A DNA stretch of 64,000 bases, from assembly GCA_017557625.1 (NCBI GenBank), contig JAFYYG010000037.1, positions 50,604-114,603 on the forward strand. Direction: 5' to 3'. The DNA is from Muribaculaceae bacterium (lineage in GTDB: Bacteria > Bacteroidota > Bacteroidia > Bacteroidales > Muribaculaceae). The translations under genes and the position numbers were made by a program. This document shows, one piece after another, positions 42,622-51,327 of the stretch. The stretch's first letter is position 1; every line of letters starts with the position of its first letter. The notes below the pieces were generated by a model that was given only the letters and a program-made list of their open reading frames with translations, made no database searches and was not told the origin of the DNA.

Positions 42622-42651
42622 GAACAGGCGGCTCTTTGGAGTCGCCTGTTC
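42622..42651. other. Strong hairpin after the FISUMP gene
   Basis: GAACAGGCG (42622-42630) pairs perfectly with CGCCTGTTC (42643-42651), and CTC/GAG extends the stem inside. No T-run follows on either strand, so it may be an mRNA 3'-end stabiliser or a weak terminator for the minus-strand gene ending at 42697. Confidence 0.5.
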
Positions 42652-42696
42652 TTGAATTTAAACCTCACTATTTAATTTTTCTGGGAAAAGAGGATG

Positions 42697-44754
42697 CTAA
42701 TTCTGTGGCACATACACTGCACGAACACTGTGACCGTGGTAGCGGGCATGGCCGTCACACTTCACGCTGCCCGAATCAAAGAACAGGTAGCCGGCGGAGT
42801 ATGTGTAATCAACGCTGAGCGTGCGCGACCAATATTTGCCGTATGAGCCTGTGTTGTGGTACCCACCACCCCATCGGTAACCGGCGGCCGGCAAGAACAG
42901 CGTCGCACCATTGATGTTACTAGTGAACAAACGTCCGTTGACGCCGTTCCTTGTGGTCCACTCGGTTGCGCAGTTATCAATCAACTCTTGAAACTGGTCA
43001 TTTGACGGCATGCGCCACTCTGGGCCCCAGTAGGATGTGGCGGCATCATCTTCAGCGTCAAGCTCGGTCTTGTTATCTACAAAGCCGTCATAGCCATAGT
43101 CGCTGTTGGTGCAGTACTTGGTTATCATGTACAGGTAATAGCTGGCAAATTCGATTGGTTCGTACCACTCATAGTCATCCTCATTGTATGTGTACTTGGG
43201 CCTGGTCTCGCCCCAGGCAAAGTAGTTTCCGTAGTCCTCGGGGCTGGTGGCTCCAATGTTCATCGTCGCCCATAGCGTACCGCTGGGCAACATCAGATTA
43301 ACATACTCATGATCTGGCAGCACACGCACTGGGCGCACGTTTCGACCTCGACTGCGGTCAAAACCGTACCAGATCACTTCTTCTGAACCAAAGGACAGGT
43401 AGTAAGCGTAATCCGGGATATATACGTCAAGCGTGCGCGACCATATGCTGCCTGACGAGCCAACGTTGTCAAGCGACCTCCCGTCGCGGAAGCCGGAGGC
43501 AGGGATGAACAGCGTCTCACCGTTGATGTTGCTGGTAAATAAACGGCCATATACACCGTTCCTCGTCATCCACATTGTTGTGCAGTTATTCATCAACTCC
43601 TGAACTTGGTCATTAGATGGCATGCACCATTCCTCGCCCCAGTTGGCGGTGGCGGCATCATCTTCAGGGTCAAGCTCGGTCTTGTTATCAGTGAAGCCGT
43701 TGTTGCCATAAGAGCTTTGAGTGCAGTACTTGGTCATCTGGCCATAACTGCCGTTGCACCACTGGTAGGTGCTCCAGGAGTAGTTCTCCTTTGGAGTGGT
43801 CTCGCCCCAAGCGAAGTAGTCCCCATAGTCCTCTGGGTTCTCTGCGCCCACGTTAGTCTTCGACCACAGCGTGCCACTTGGCAACCCCAAGTCAACATAC
43901 TCATGCTCTTTCTCTTGAACACGCACTGGACGGACACTCCTACCGAAATTACGTCCATCGGTGCCACAGCCCACGTTGGTCGTAGAAAAAAGGAGATTGT
44001 AGGCTAAATAAGAAGTTTTTCCGTAATGTGTGCGTGACCAATAGTAGCCGCGTGTGCCGACGGCAGTGGGCGAGTTCTTGTAGTAGCCTGCAGCCGGGAA
44101 GAACAAGGTGGCTCCATTAAGGTTGCTGGTCACAAGGTAACCGTCCACATTGTTCCTCTGCGTCCATTCCCAAGTACAGTTCGCCTGCAACTCTTGAATT
44201 TGTTCCTTCGATGGCATGCACCACTCTGCGCCCCAGTTAGCAGTGGCGGCATCGTCTTCTGGGTAAAGTTCTGCCATATAATCGACAAAACCGTTGTATC
44301 CGTGTGAACTGTTGGCACAGTACTTGGTGATAGTGTTATAGGTACCGTTGCACCACTGATAGGTGTTCCAATCATAGACATCTTTGGGAGTGGTCTCGCC
44401 CCAAGCGAAATAGTCGCCATAGTCCTCGGGCTTATCGGCACCCACGTTAGTCGTCGCCCATAGCGTGCCGCTAGGCAATCCCATGTCAACATATTCATGC
44501 TCTTCTTCGGCCGGCTCAATGCCGAGCAGAATGTTATACACAAAGGTCACGTCGCCGCTGGTGATATATCCGTCACCATCTACATCACCATTTTGCATGC
44601 CGCTAGTTTCGTTATTAAGCAAATAGTTATAAAGCACTGTTACATCGGCGGAGCTCACATTACCATCAGCATTCACGTCACCTTTGACGGTTCGTGAGTG
44701 GCCTGGCACCACACATGCCAGAACAATAAATAGCAAGATAAATAATCTCTTCAT
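42697..44754 (-). CDS. Secreted protein with N-terminal dockerin-like module and three FISUMP repeats
   Basis: This 685-residue protein has a signal peptide (residues 1-20). Two calcium-loop repeats of dockerin type follow at about 24-80 (DVNADGNVSSADVTVLYNYL and DVDGDGYITSGDVTFVYNIL). Three tandem ~200-residue copies of the Fibrobacter succinogenes major paralogous domain then begin EYVDMGLPSGTLWATTNVGA, EYVDLGLPSGTLWSKTNVGA and EYVNLMLPSGTLWATMNIGA, each with FAWGET and EWCMPS/EWRMPS motifs and ending RSVRPVRV-like. FISUMP domains are related to C-type-lectin-like sulfatase-modifying folds, but no function is assigned. Having the dockerin-like pair at the N terminus is unusual compared with the other three in this window. 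It has a consensus promoter (44869-44899). Confidence 0.83.
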   Translation of the reverse strand: MKRLFILLFIVLACVVPGHSRTVKGDVNADGNVSSADVTVLYNYLLNNETSGMQNGDVDGDGYITSGDVTFVYNILLGIEPAEEEHEYVDMGLPSGTLWATTNVGADKPEDYGDYFAWGETTPKDVYDWNTYQWCNGTYNTITKYCANSSHGYNGFVDYMAELYPEDDAATANWGAEWCMPSKEQIQELQANCTWEWTQRNNVDGYLVTSNLNGATLFFPAAGYYKNSPTAVGTRGYYWSRTHYGKTSYLAYNLLFSTTNVGCGTDGRNFGRSVRPVRVQEKEHEYVDLGLPSGTLWSKTNVGAENPEDYGDYFAWGETTPKENYSWSTYQWCNGSYGQMTKYCTQSSYGNNGFTDNKTELDPEDDAATANWGEEWCMPSNDQVQELMNNCTTMWMTRNGVYGRLFTSNINGETLFIPASGFRDGRSLDNVGSSGSIWSRTLDVYIPDYAYYLSFGSEEVIWYGFDRSRGRNVRPVRVLPDHEYVNLMLPSGTLWATMNIGATSPEDYGNYFAWGETRPKYTYNEDDYEWYEPIEFASYYLYMITKYCTNSDYGYDGFVDNKTELDAEDDAATSYWGPEWRMPSNDQFQELIDNCATEWTTRNGVNGRLFTSNINGATLFLPAAGYRWGGGYHNTGSYGKYWSRTLSVDYTYSAGYLFFDSGSVKCDGHARYHGHSVRAVYVPQN

Positions 44755-44868
44755 TTCTCTATTGTTTTAAGTTAATATTTTATGCCATTTCAGAGTCATA
44801 AGCAAACATTTCCTTGACAAGGATAAAGCAAAAACGTTTTCTTTTGCTTAAAACTGCTGTATTTTTCG

Positions 44869-44899
44869 CAAAGTTACAATAATATCTCTGTTCAAACAA
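44869..44899 (-). promoter_or_regulatory. Promoter of the FISUMP gene
   Basis: The minus strand has TTTG (44897-44900), a 20-nt spacer and TAACTTTG (44869-44876), a full -33/-7 match 115 nt upstream of the ATG, leaving a long leader. Confidence 0.6.
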
Positions 44900-44999
44900 A
44901 TTATTGATAAAAATTATCATTTCATTTAACTCCTTTAATTACTTTCAATTTTCACAAAGATTATACATTCACCACACCTTATTTTAAATAAAAAATTTG

Positions 45000-45007
45000 T
45001 AACTTTG
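45000..45007 (+). promoter_or_regulatory. -7 box of the methylmalonyl-CoA operon
   Basis: TAACTTTG followed by CGCG lies 62 nt upstream of the epimerase ATG. It is divergent from the FISUMP promoter; the 44755-45068 spacer (314 nt) holds only these two promoters and A/T-rich sequence. Confidence 0.5.
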
Positions 45008-45068
45008 CGCGTATTTTTGGACAATCATCAATTAACTTATAATATAAATTTCTTATTAACAATTAATT

Positions 45069-45488
45069 ATGGACATTTCACACATCGAACACGTTGGTAT
45101 AGCAGTCACCAGCCTTGACGAGGCTATACCTTTCTATGAGAAATTTCTCGGTTTCAAATGCTTCGCTATCGAAGAGGTAGAAGACCAGCACGTACGCACA
45201 GCGTTCTTCAAAGTTGGTCAAACTAAGATTGAGCTTCTCGAGGCCACCAGCCCCGACAGCGCTATCGCCAAGTTCATCGAGAAGAACGGTGGCCGCGGCG
45301 GCATCCAACACATCGCTTTCTGCGTTCAAGACGGCGTTGCCAACGCACTTCAGGAGATTCAGGACAAGGACGGTCGTGTTGTTGACAAGGCTCCCCGCAA
45401 GGGTGCTGAAGGCTTAAACATCGCCTTCGTTCACCCCAAGACTTCGGCCGGTGCTCTCGTTGAGCTTTGCGAAGATCCAAATGAATAA
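45069..45488 (+). CDS. mce: Methylmalonyl-CoA epimerase
   Basis: This 139-residue vicinal-oxygen-chelate enzyme interconverts (R)- and (S)-methylmalonyl-CoA. Metal ligands are visible as His8 (HIEHVGIAV), His81 (GIQHIAFCV) and Glu132 (GALVELCED), the normal VOC pattern. It is the first gene of the cluster for Na+-dependent methylmalonyl-CoA decarboxylation, so its product feeds propionate formation. A 9-bp dyad (45489-45497 with 45503-45511) follows the stop codon without a T-run, and then a heptamer array. Confidence 0.95.
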   Translation: MDISHIEHVGIAVTSLDEAIPFYEKFLGFKCFAIEEVEDQHVRTAFFKVGQTKIELLEATSPDSAIAKFIEKNGGRGGIQHIAFCVQDGVANALQEIQDKDGRVVDKAPRKGAEGLNIAFVHPKTSAGALVELCEDPNE

Positions 45489-45511
45489 TTCAAGTTTTTG
45501 ACAAACTTGAA

Positions 45512-45546
45512 GGTTAGAGGTTAGCGTTTAGTGTTATGAGAAAATT
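45512..45546 (+). repeat. Heptamer units after mce
   Basis: Five units in phase, all starting with G: GGTTAGA, GGTTAGC, GTTTAGT, GTTATGA, GAAAATT. A small dyad (GGCATC 45564-45569, GATGCC 45573-45578) lies further on, before mmdA. Confidence 0.55.
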
Positions 45547-45676
45547 ATTTCTCCTACCCGCTAGGCATCTGCGATGCCACCTAAAATCTCCCTTTAGCTA
45601 AATTATTATATAAATTGTTTTCAATTGTTAGTAATTGTTTGATAAAAACGAAACAACTTATACAATTCAAATAAAA

Positions 45677-47290
45677 ATGAGTAAACAACTCGAAAAAATC
45701 CAACAACTCATCGACATGCGTGCCAAAGCACGCGTGGGTGGTGGCGAGAAAGCCATTGCCAAGCAGCATGAGAAGGGCAAATACACTGCCCGTGAGAGAA
45801 TCAATATGCTCCTCGACCCAGGCAGCTTTGAAGAGCTTGACATGTTTGTTCAGCATCGCTGCACAAACTTCGATGCAGAGAAGAAGTCGTTCCTCGGCGA
45901 CGGTGTGGTAACTGGCTACGGTACCGTTGACGGACGTCTCGTCTATGTCTTCGCCCAAGACTTCACCGTGATTGGTGGCTCGCTTGGCGAGGCAATGGCA
46001 TGGAAGATGTGCAAGGTTATGGACCTAGCCATGAAACAGGGTGCTCCTGTTGTTGGCCTTAACGACTCGGGCGGCGCACGCATCCCAGAGGGAATCAACT
46101 CCCTCGCCGGCTATGCCGAGATTTTCCAACGCAATATCGATGCCAGCGGCGTTGTTCCACAGATTTCGGCAATCCTCGGTCCATGCGCCGGTGGTGCCGT
46201 TTATTCACCCGCCCTCACCGACTTCACCCTTATGGCAAAGGGCACTTCGTTCATGTTCCTCACCGGTCCCGCCGTTGTCAAGACTGTTCTTGGCGAGGAC
46301 GTGACTCAGGAGCAATTGGGTGGTGCCAACGTACACGCCCAGAAGAGCGGTGTTACCCATTTCGCCTGCGACACCGAGGAAGAGGTTATCGAGACCATCA
46401 AGAAGTTGTTGAGCTACATGCCAAGCAACAATATGGAAGAGGCACCCCGCTACGAGTGCAACGACCCTGTTGACCGTGTGGAGGACGCTCTCAATAACAT
46501 CATCCCCGAGAGCCCCAACGATCCTTACAACATGTATGACGTAATCGGTGCTATCGTTGATAACGGCGAGTTCCTTGAGGTTCACAAAGATTTCGCCAAG
46601 AACATCATCGTGGGCTTCGCGCGCTTCAACGGACAGAGCGTGGGCGTGGTTGCCAACCAGCCACAGCACATGGCTGGCGTGCTCGACGTTAACGCCTCTA
46701 AGAAGGGTGGTCGCTTCGTGCGTTTCTGCGATGCTTTCAATATTCCATTGGTAACTCTCGTTGACGTGCCAGGATTCCTTCCCGGTACCGGTCAAGAGTA
46801 CAACGCCGTTATCCTCAACGGTGCCAAGCTGCTCTACGCCTATGGCGAGGCTACTGTGCCCAAAGTAACAGTTACCCTGCGCAAGAGCTATGGCGGCAGC
46901 CACATCGTGATGAGCTGCAAGCAGCTGCGTGGCGACATGAACTACGCTTGGCCAAGCGCCGAAATCGCTGTGATGGGTGCCGCCGGTGCAGCTGGCATTC
47001 TCTACGCCAAGGACATGAAGACCGCTAAGACCGCAGCAGCCGAAGCTAAAGAGGCTGGCGACGAGGCAAAGGCAAAAGAAATCATGGAAGAGAACAAGAA
47101 GTTCATCGCCGAAAAGGAGCAAGAGTACAACGACCTCTTCTGTACTCCGTTCAATGCCGCCAAGTATGGCTACATCGACGACGTTATTGAACCTCGTAAC
47201 ACCCGCTTCCGCGTGATTCGCGCCCTTGAGCAGCTCCGCACCAAGAAGTACAACAACCCTGCCAAGAAGCATGGCAACATTCCTTTGTAA
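45677..47290 (+). CDS. mmdA: Methylmalonyl-CoA decarboxylase alpha (carboxyltransferase) subunit
   Basis: This 537-residue acyl-CoA carboxyltransferase starts MSKQLEKIQQLIDMRAKARV. It has the two crotonase-like halves: GGSLGEAMAWKM, NDSGGARIPEG and GPCAGGAVYSPAL in the first, and NGQSVGVVANQP, LVDVPGFLPGTGQEY and YGGSHIVMSC in the second. It ends ALEQLRTKKYNNPAKKHGNI, the usual terminus. A Lys/Glu/Ala-rich helical insertion (KTAAAEAKEAGDEAKAKEI) interrupts the C-terminal half. It moves carboxyl from methylmalonyl-CoA to biotin on the carrier subunit. The start at 45677 is preferred; the TTG-started extension to 45635 is not protein-like. Confidence 0.93.
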   Translation: MSKQLEKIQQLIDMRAKARVGGGEKAIAKQHEKGKYTARERINMLLDPGSFEELDMFVQHRCTNFDAEKKSFLGDGVVTGYGTVDGRLVYVFAQDFTVIGGSLGEAMAWKMCKVMDLAMKQGAPVVGLNDSGGARIPEGINSLAGYAEIFQRNIDASGVVPQISAILGPCAGGAVYSPALTDFTLMAKGTSFMFLTGPAVVKTVLGEDVTQEQLGGANVHAQKSGVTHFACDTEEEVIETIKKLLSYMPSNNMEEAPRYECNDPVDRVEDALNNIIPESPNDPYNMYDVIGAIVDNGEFLEVHKDFAKNIIVGFARFNGQSVGVVANQPQHMAGVLDVNASKKGGRFVRFCDAFNIPLVTLVDVPGFLPGTGQEYNAVILNGAKLLYAYGEATVPKVTVTLRKSYGGSHIVMSCKQLRGDMNYAWPSAEIAVMGAAGAAGILYAKDMKTAKTAAAEAKEAGDEAKAKEIMEENKKFIAEKEQEYNDLFCTPFNAAKYGYIDDVIEPRNTRFRVIRALEQLRTKKYNNPAKKHGNIPL

Positions 47291-47312
47291 TTCCTATTCA
47301 ACTATCAGTAAA

Positions 47313-48323
47313 ATGAATAAGAAAATATTATTGACACTTATTGCTGTTGTAGCTGCCATTACCGCCAGTGCGCAAGGCCGACTCGACCTGCGCATCAACG
47401 AGGTGATGGTGCAGAACAACAGCGACTATGTTGACCAAGATGGCCCCCACTCGGCATGGATTGAGATTTTCAATGCATCCTACGGAACCAATGGCATAGA
47501 AAAGATGTTCATCACCACACTCAATAAAGATTTCATCAACAACAAATTAGATGGAGTACCAAAAAGTAAAACAAATCAAGTGCTTCATAAACTTTGCGAA
47601 ACTAACAATGGTGAAATTTATGAGATTCCACTTGGTGATGAAGCCACCAAGGTCAAACCACGCTCACATGTCCTGTTCTTTGCCGACGGTGACACTACTG
47701 CTGGAACGTTCCACCTGCCATTCACTCTCTCGAAAGGACAATATGTTGCCCTTTATGACGTGAACGGTGATCTTGTTGACGAAGTGATGATTCCTGACAC
47801 CTTGCAGGCCAACCAGTCATTTGCACGCATAAAAGAGGACGACTTGCACAAGAAAAGAGTCTCACGCGACTTCAACAAAGATGAGTGGGAAGTGCGCGAC
47901 GGTTCAAGTGTTAGAATGGCTATCACTCCTGGCAAGTATAACACACGCCCCATCAACGATAACATCCAGAAATTCAAGGAGGAGGATTCCTATGGATGGA
48001 AACTCACCTTAATGTCGATGGGAGTAGTGTTCAGTGCCCTGCTGTTGCTCTACATTCTATTTAAGATTTTTGGCAAGATCTTCATCGCTAAAGACAAAAA
48101 GAAAGAAGATGAAGCAGTTGAAAAAGTCTTTGACGAGGAAAACACCACCGAACCTCAACCCGAAGGTGATGACGAGGCTATCGCAGCAATCTGCATGGCA
48201 CTCTACCAGCACTTCAATGCTCACGATGAGGAAAGTGGTGTGCTAACCTTCGACCGCTCTCAGCAGCACGGCGCATGGGGCTCTAAAGGCAATCTACTGC
48301 GCCGACGCCCCGAAAAACATTAA
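47313..48323 (+). CDS. Na+-pump decarboxylase gamma/delta-like subunit with lamin-tail-like domain
   Basis: This 336-residue protein has a signal peptide (LLTLIAVVAAITASAQ). An extracytoplasmic beta domain follows (residues 20-210), whose start, LRINEVMVQNNSDYVDQDGP then AWIEIFNAS, is the lamin-tail-domain pattern. One transmembrane helix lies near 230-255 (MSMGVVFSALLLLYILFKIF), followed by a charged linker. The cytoplasmic tail contains AAICMALYQHFNAHDEESGV, the OadG-like segment that contacts the other subunits. It therefore acts as the membrane anchor of the methylmalonyl-CoA decarboxylase, with an added periplasmic LTD-like domain. It lies between mmdA (22-nt gap) and the biotin carrier gene. 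Confidence 0.8.
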   Translation: MNKKILLTLIAVVAAITASAQGRLDLRINEVMVQNNSDYVDQDGPHSAWIEIFNASYGTNGIEKMFITTLNKDFINNKLDGVPKSKTNQVLHKLCETNNGEIYEIPLGDEATKVKPRSHVLFFADGDTTAGTFHLPFTLSKGQYVALYDVNGDLVDEVMIPDTLQANQSFARIKEDDLHKKRVSRDFNKDEWEVRDGSSVRMAITPGKYNTRPINDNIQKFKEEDSYGWKLTLMSMGVVFSALLLLYILFKIFGKIFIAKDKKKEDEAVEKVFDEENTTEPQPEGDDEAIAAICMALYQHFNAHDEESGVLTFDRSQQHGAWGSKGNLLRRRPEKH

Positions 48324-48349
48324 TCACTAACATTTAATTTGTTTTATCA

Positions 48350-48784
48350 ATGAAAGAATATAAATATAAAATCAATGGTCACGAATACAAAGTAAATGTT
48401 GGTGACATTGAGAATAACATCGCTCACATCGAGGTTAATGGAGTGGCTTACGACGTTGAACTCGAAGAAGAAAAGGCCATCAAGCCAGTTGTCAAGAAAG
48501 TGGCACCAAGCAACGACGCACCTGTTGCAGCTAAGCCCGCTGCCACCAAGCCCGCAGCCGCAGCTGCCGGTGAATATGTTATCGCTTCGCCTCTGCCTGG
48601 CGTCATCAAGGAACTTCATGTCAAAGAAGGACAGCAAGTAAAGGCTAATGACGTGGTTTGCATTCTCGAAGCCATGAAGATGGGTAACGAGATCCATGCA
48701 GGAAAGGACGGAGTAGTGAAATCTATTAACGTTGCTCTCGAAGAGTCGGTTCAAGAGGGTACCACTATCATGATTATCGCTTAG
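48350..48784 (+). CDS. mmdC: Biotin carboxyl carrier subunit of methylmalonyl-CoA decarboxylase
   Basis: This 144-residue protein has an N-terminal subunit-binding region, an Ala/Pro/Lys-rich linker (residues 48-73) and a C-terminal biotinyl domain with EAMKM, in which Lys110 is the biotinylation site. It carries the carboxyl group from the alpha subunit to the membrane beta subunit. The stop is 4 nt before the start of the beta-subunit gene, so the genes are tightly coupled. The symbol is used by analogy with the Veillonella/Propionigenium systems. Confidence 0.92.
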   Translation: MKEYKYKINGHEYKVNVGDIENNIAHIEVNGVAYDVELEEEKAIKPVVKKVAPSNDAPVAAKPAATKPAAAAAGEYVIASPLPGVIKELHVKEGQQVKANDVVCILEAMKMGNEIHAGKDGVVKSINVALEESVQEGTTIMIIA

Positions 48785-48788
48785 TATT

Positions 48789-49943
48789 ATGGTACTGTTA
48801 AATATAGCTGAAAACCTAAAGCAATTCTGGGAATTCACGGGGTTTTGCAACTTGATGAATTCGCCCGAAAGCTTGATTATGCTGTGCGTTGGTCTGTTTT
48901 TCATCTACCTCGCCATAAAGCATAATTTCGAGCCTATGCTGTTGGTGCCAATTGGGTTTGGTATTCTCATTGGCAACATTCCCTTCCAGCCAGGTAACGA
49001 AATTGGTATTTATGAGGAAGGGTCGGTGCTCAACATCCTCTATCAGGGTGTGCGTCAAGGCTGGTATCCACCGCTCATCTTCTTGGGAATTGGTGCGATG
49101 ACCGACTTCTCGGCATTGCTTGCCAACCCCAAGCTCATGCTTGTGGGAGCCGCAGCACAGTTTGGTATCTTTGGTGCCTACATGGTAGCCTTGGCAATGG
49201 GCTTCATGCCTGACCAGGCAGGTGCCATCGCAATCATTGGTGGCGCCGACGGTCCAACCGCCATCTTCCTTTCGTCGAAACTTGCCCCCAACTTGATGGG
49301 AGCCATTGCTGTCTCAGCATATAGTTATATGGCGCTTGTGCCAGTGATTCAGCCGCCTATCATGCGCCTGCTCACAACCAAGAAAGAGCGCACCATTCGC
49401 ATGAAACCCGCCCGCAAAGTGTCGCAGACCGAGAAGATTATATTCCCCATAGTGGGTCTTATCCTCACCTGCTTCTTTGTGCCAAGTGGTCTTCCACTGC
49501 TCGGTATGCTGTTCTTCGGAAACCTGCTGCGTGAGAGCGGCGTTACAACCCGTCTCGCCAAGACCGCAAGCAACGCAATGACCGATATCGTGACCATCCT
49601 CTTGGGTGTGTGCGTAGGTGCATCAACACAGGCATCTGAATTCCTTACTAGCGACACAATTAAGATTTTCTTGCTTGGTTTCATGGCGTTTATCATCGCC
49701 ACTACTTCGGGCGTTCTATTCGTAAAGATATTCAACCTCATTCTGCCCAAGCACAAGAAGTTGAACCCGTTGATTGGTAACGCCGGTGTGAGCGCTGTAC
49801 CTATGGCTGCACGTATCAGCAACGACCAGGGCCTCAAAGCCGACCCAAGCAACTACCTCCTCATGCACGCCATGGGTCCAAACGTAGCAGGTGTTATCGG
49901 TTCGGCAGTTGCCGCTGGTGTATTGCTCGGCTTCCTCGGATAA
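48789..49943 (+). CDS. mmdB: Na+-translocating decarboxylase beta subunit
   Basis: This 384-residue integral membrane protein of the OadB/GcdB/MmdB family has about 9-11 hydrophobic segments. The conserved GGADGPTAIF (residues ~153-162) contains the Asp linked to Na+ and proton binding in the family. A second conserved region, GNAGVSAVPMAAR then NYLLMHAMGPNVAGVIGSA, lies near the C terminus. It decarboxylates carboxybiotin and exports Na+, coupling succinate-to-propionate fermentation to a sodium gradient. Last gene of the mce-mmdA-anchor-mmdC-mmdB operon, followed by a strong terminator. Confidence 0.95.
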   Translation: MVLLNIAENLKQFWEFTGFCNLMNSPESLIMLCVGLFFIYLAIKHNFEPMLLVPIGFGILIGNIPFQPGNEIGIYEEGSVLNILYQGVRQGWYPPLIFLGIGAMTDFSALLANPKLMLVGAAAQFGIFGAYMVALAMGFMPDQAGAIAIIGGADGPTAIFLSSKLAPNLMGAIAVSAYSYMALVPVIQPPIMRLLTTKKERTIRMKPARKVSQTEKIIFPIVGLILTCFFVPSGLPLLGMLFFGNLLRESGVTTRLAKTASNAMTDIVTILLGVCVGASTQASEFLTSDTIKIFLLGFMAFIIATTSGVLFVKIFNLILPKHKKLNPLIGNAGVSAVPMAARISNDQGLKADPSNYLLMHAMGPNVAGVIGSAVAAGVLLGFLG

Positions 49944-49967
49944 TAAAATAATATCCAATTATATTTT

Positions 49968-50004
49968 AATAAGGTGTATCCCCCGGGATTCACCTTATTT
50001 TTTT
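49968..50004 (+). terminator. Terminator of the methylmalonyl-CoA decarboxylase operon
   Basis: AATAAGGTG (49968-49976) pairs with CACCTTATT (49991-49999), with an inner ATCCC/GGGAT pairing, followed by a T-run. It lies 25 nt after the mmdB stop. Confidence 0.88.
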
Positions 50005-50166
50005 CAAATCCTTAATCCCTAATGGCCGAGTAAGTATGGCTAAGCATTATTTGCCCCTATTGATGCTATTGAAGTACTTTTTTTGCTTTTTCACTCATAA
50101 ATTTGCATAATTCAAGATTTTTCCTCAATTTTGTAAGTTAAAACAAAAACTGCAATATCAATTGAA

Positions 50167-51327
50167 ATGAGATACCTATTTTCATTTTTGACAGCAATCA
50201 TAAGTATTAGCGCCTGTGCAGGTACTTTTGTTAGTGGCGGCATAGTGTATAGCTTTACTGACAACTTCCGCGAAGTAGCTGTGGACCAAAACATTGTCGA
50301 TGGCATTAATGCCTATGAGGGCATTTATATAATTCCCAGTGTAGTGAACTATGAAGGCGAGAACTACCTAGTCACCGCCATTACCGAGAGTGCATTTGCT
50401 CACTCAAAGGTCACTGAGGTTGTTATCCCCAATTCGGTGACTCGTATCGAAGAAAATGCTTTTGCCTTTGCCACCGAGTTGACAGATGTGACATTGCCGC
50501 TTGAGTTGACCGCGATTCCCGACTACTGCTTCACTGGCACAGGCATAGTCAATATCGTTTTGCCAGAAGGCATACAAGATGTGGGAGTTGGTGCTTTTAA
50601 AGACTGCGCAATGCTTCATACCGTGATGCTGCCTTCTTCACTGAAGTATATCGATGATTTTGCTTTTGACGGGTGTCACAATCTCTATGAGATGTACTGC
50701 GCCGCCACCGAAGCGCCTATCACCTTAGGCGACAACACCTTTGGCGGGTTGCAAAACGTGGACCTCGTTGTCACAGATGACGAGACCATCGATTCTTACA
50801 CCGACGACACAATGTGGGGCAACGACGACACCTTCACACTATTCCCTAACGAGGACTTCTACCCCACTATGGAATTTAACGGCGAGACATTCAACCAAGA
50901 CTGGAAGAAAATCACTTTGGGCAACAACCTCGCCTATAAAATTTATGACGAGAACGACGAATTGGTGGCAGTGACTTCAGCAAGCCACTTTTACCTCCTT
51001 GCAAAGGACCACGACACCGATTATACCATAGTACCTACGACATTGATGTTTGACAGCGATCCATTTACTGTCACGGTTGACAAGACAACCGGCATCGAGC
51101 AATTCATTGATAACGCGTTTCCCGCTGAGCCAGAGCCTATCATTGTGGCACATTATGGCACAATATATATCTATGGGGACACATACAAGCGTTGGACCTA
51201 CGTCTGGGATATATACGGCCGACTTTATTATCAGCGCATCTCAAGCGACGCACAAGTCATTGACCTACCTCGCAATAGGGTGTATGTCGTGAAAGTGGGT
51301 AATTACGTCAAGAAAATATTTGTTTAA
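50167..51327 (+). CDS. Secreted BspA-type LRR protein with T9SS-like C-terminal tail
   Basis: This 386-residue protein has a signal peptide (MRYLFSFLTAIISISACA). About four or five BspA-type leucine-rich repeats lie between residues 55 and 190 (VTEVVIPNSVTRIEENAFAF and similar), followed by a beta-rich middle (EFNGETFNQDWKKITLGN). The tail is WDIYGRLYYQRI then VIDLPRNRVYVVKVGNYVKK IFV. Its G-R, I-D-L and Y-V-V-K-V-G pattern resembles the type A sorting domain used by the type IX secretion system. It has no dockerin-like module, unlike the LRR protein at 36698. Role probably adhesive; the ligand is unknown. Confidence 0.78.
   Translation: MRYLFSFLTAIISISACAGTFVSGGIVYSFTDNFREVAVDQNIVDGINAYEGIYIIPSVVNYEGENYLVTAITESAFAHSKVTEVVIPNSVTRIEENAFAFATELTDVTLPLELTAIPDYCFTGTGIVNIVLPEGIQDVGVGAFKDCAMLHTVMLPSSLKYIDDFAFDGCHNLYEMYCAATEAPITLGDNTFGGLQNVDLVVTDDETIDSYTDDTMWGNDDTFTLFPNEDFYPTMEFNGETFNQDWKKITLGNNLAYKIYDENDELVAVTSASHFYLLAKDHDTDYTIVPTTLMFDSDPFTVTVDKTTGIEQFIDNAFPAEPEPIIVAHYGTIYIYGDTYKRWTYVWDIYGRLYYQRISSDAQVIDLPRNRVYVVKVGNYVKKIFV

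Noticed and set aside
46205-47272. 355-codon minus-strand open frame antisense to mmdA
   Set aside because: mmdA has all carboxyltransferase motifs; the antisense frame is a by-product of its codon bias.
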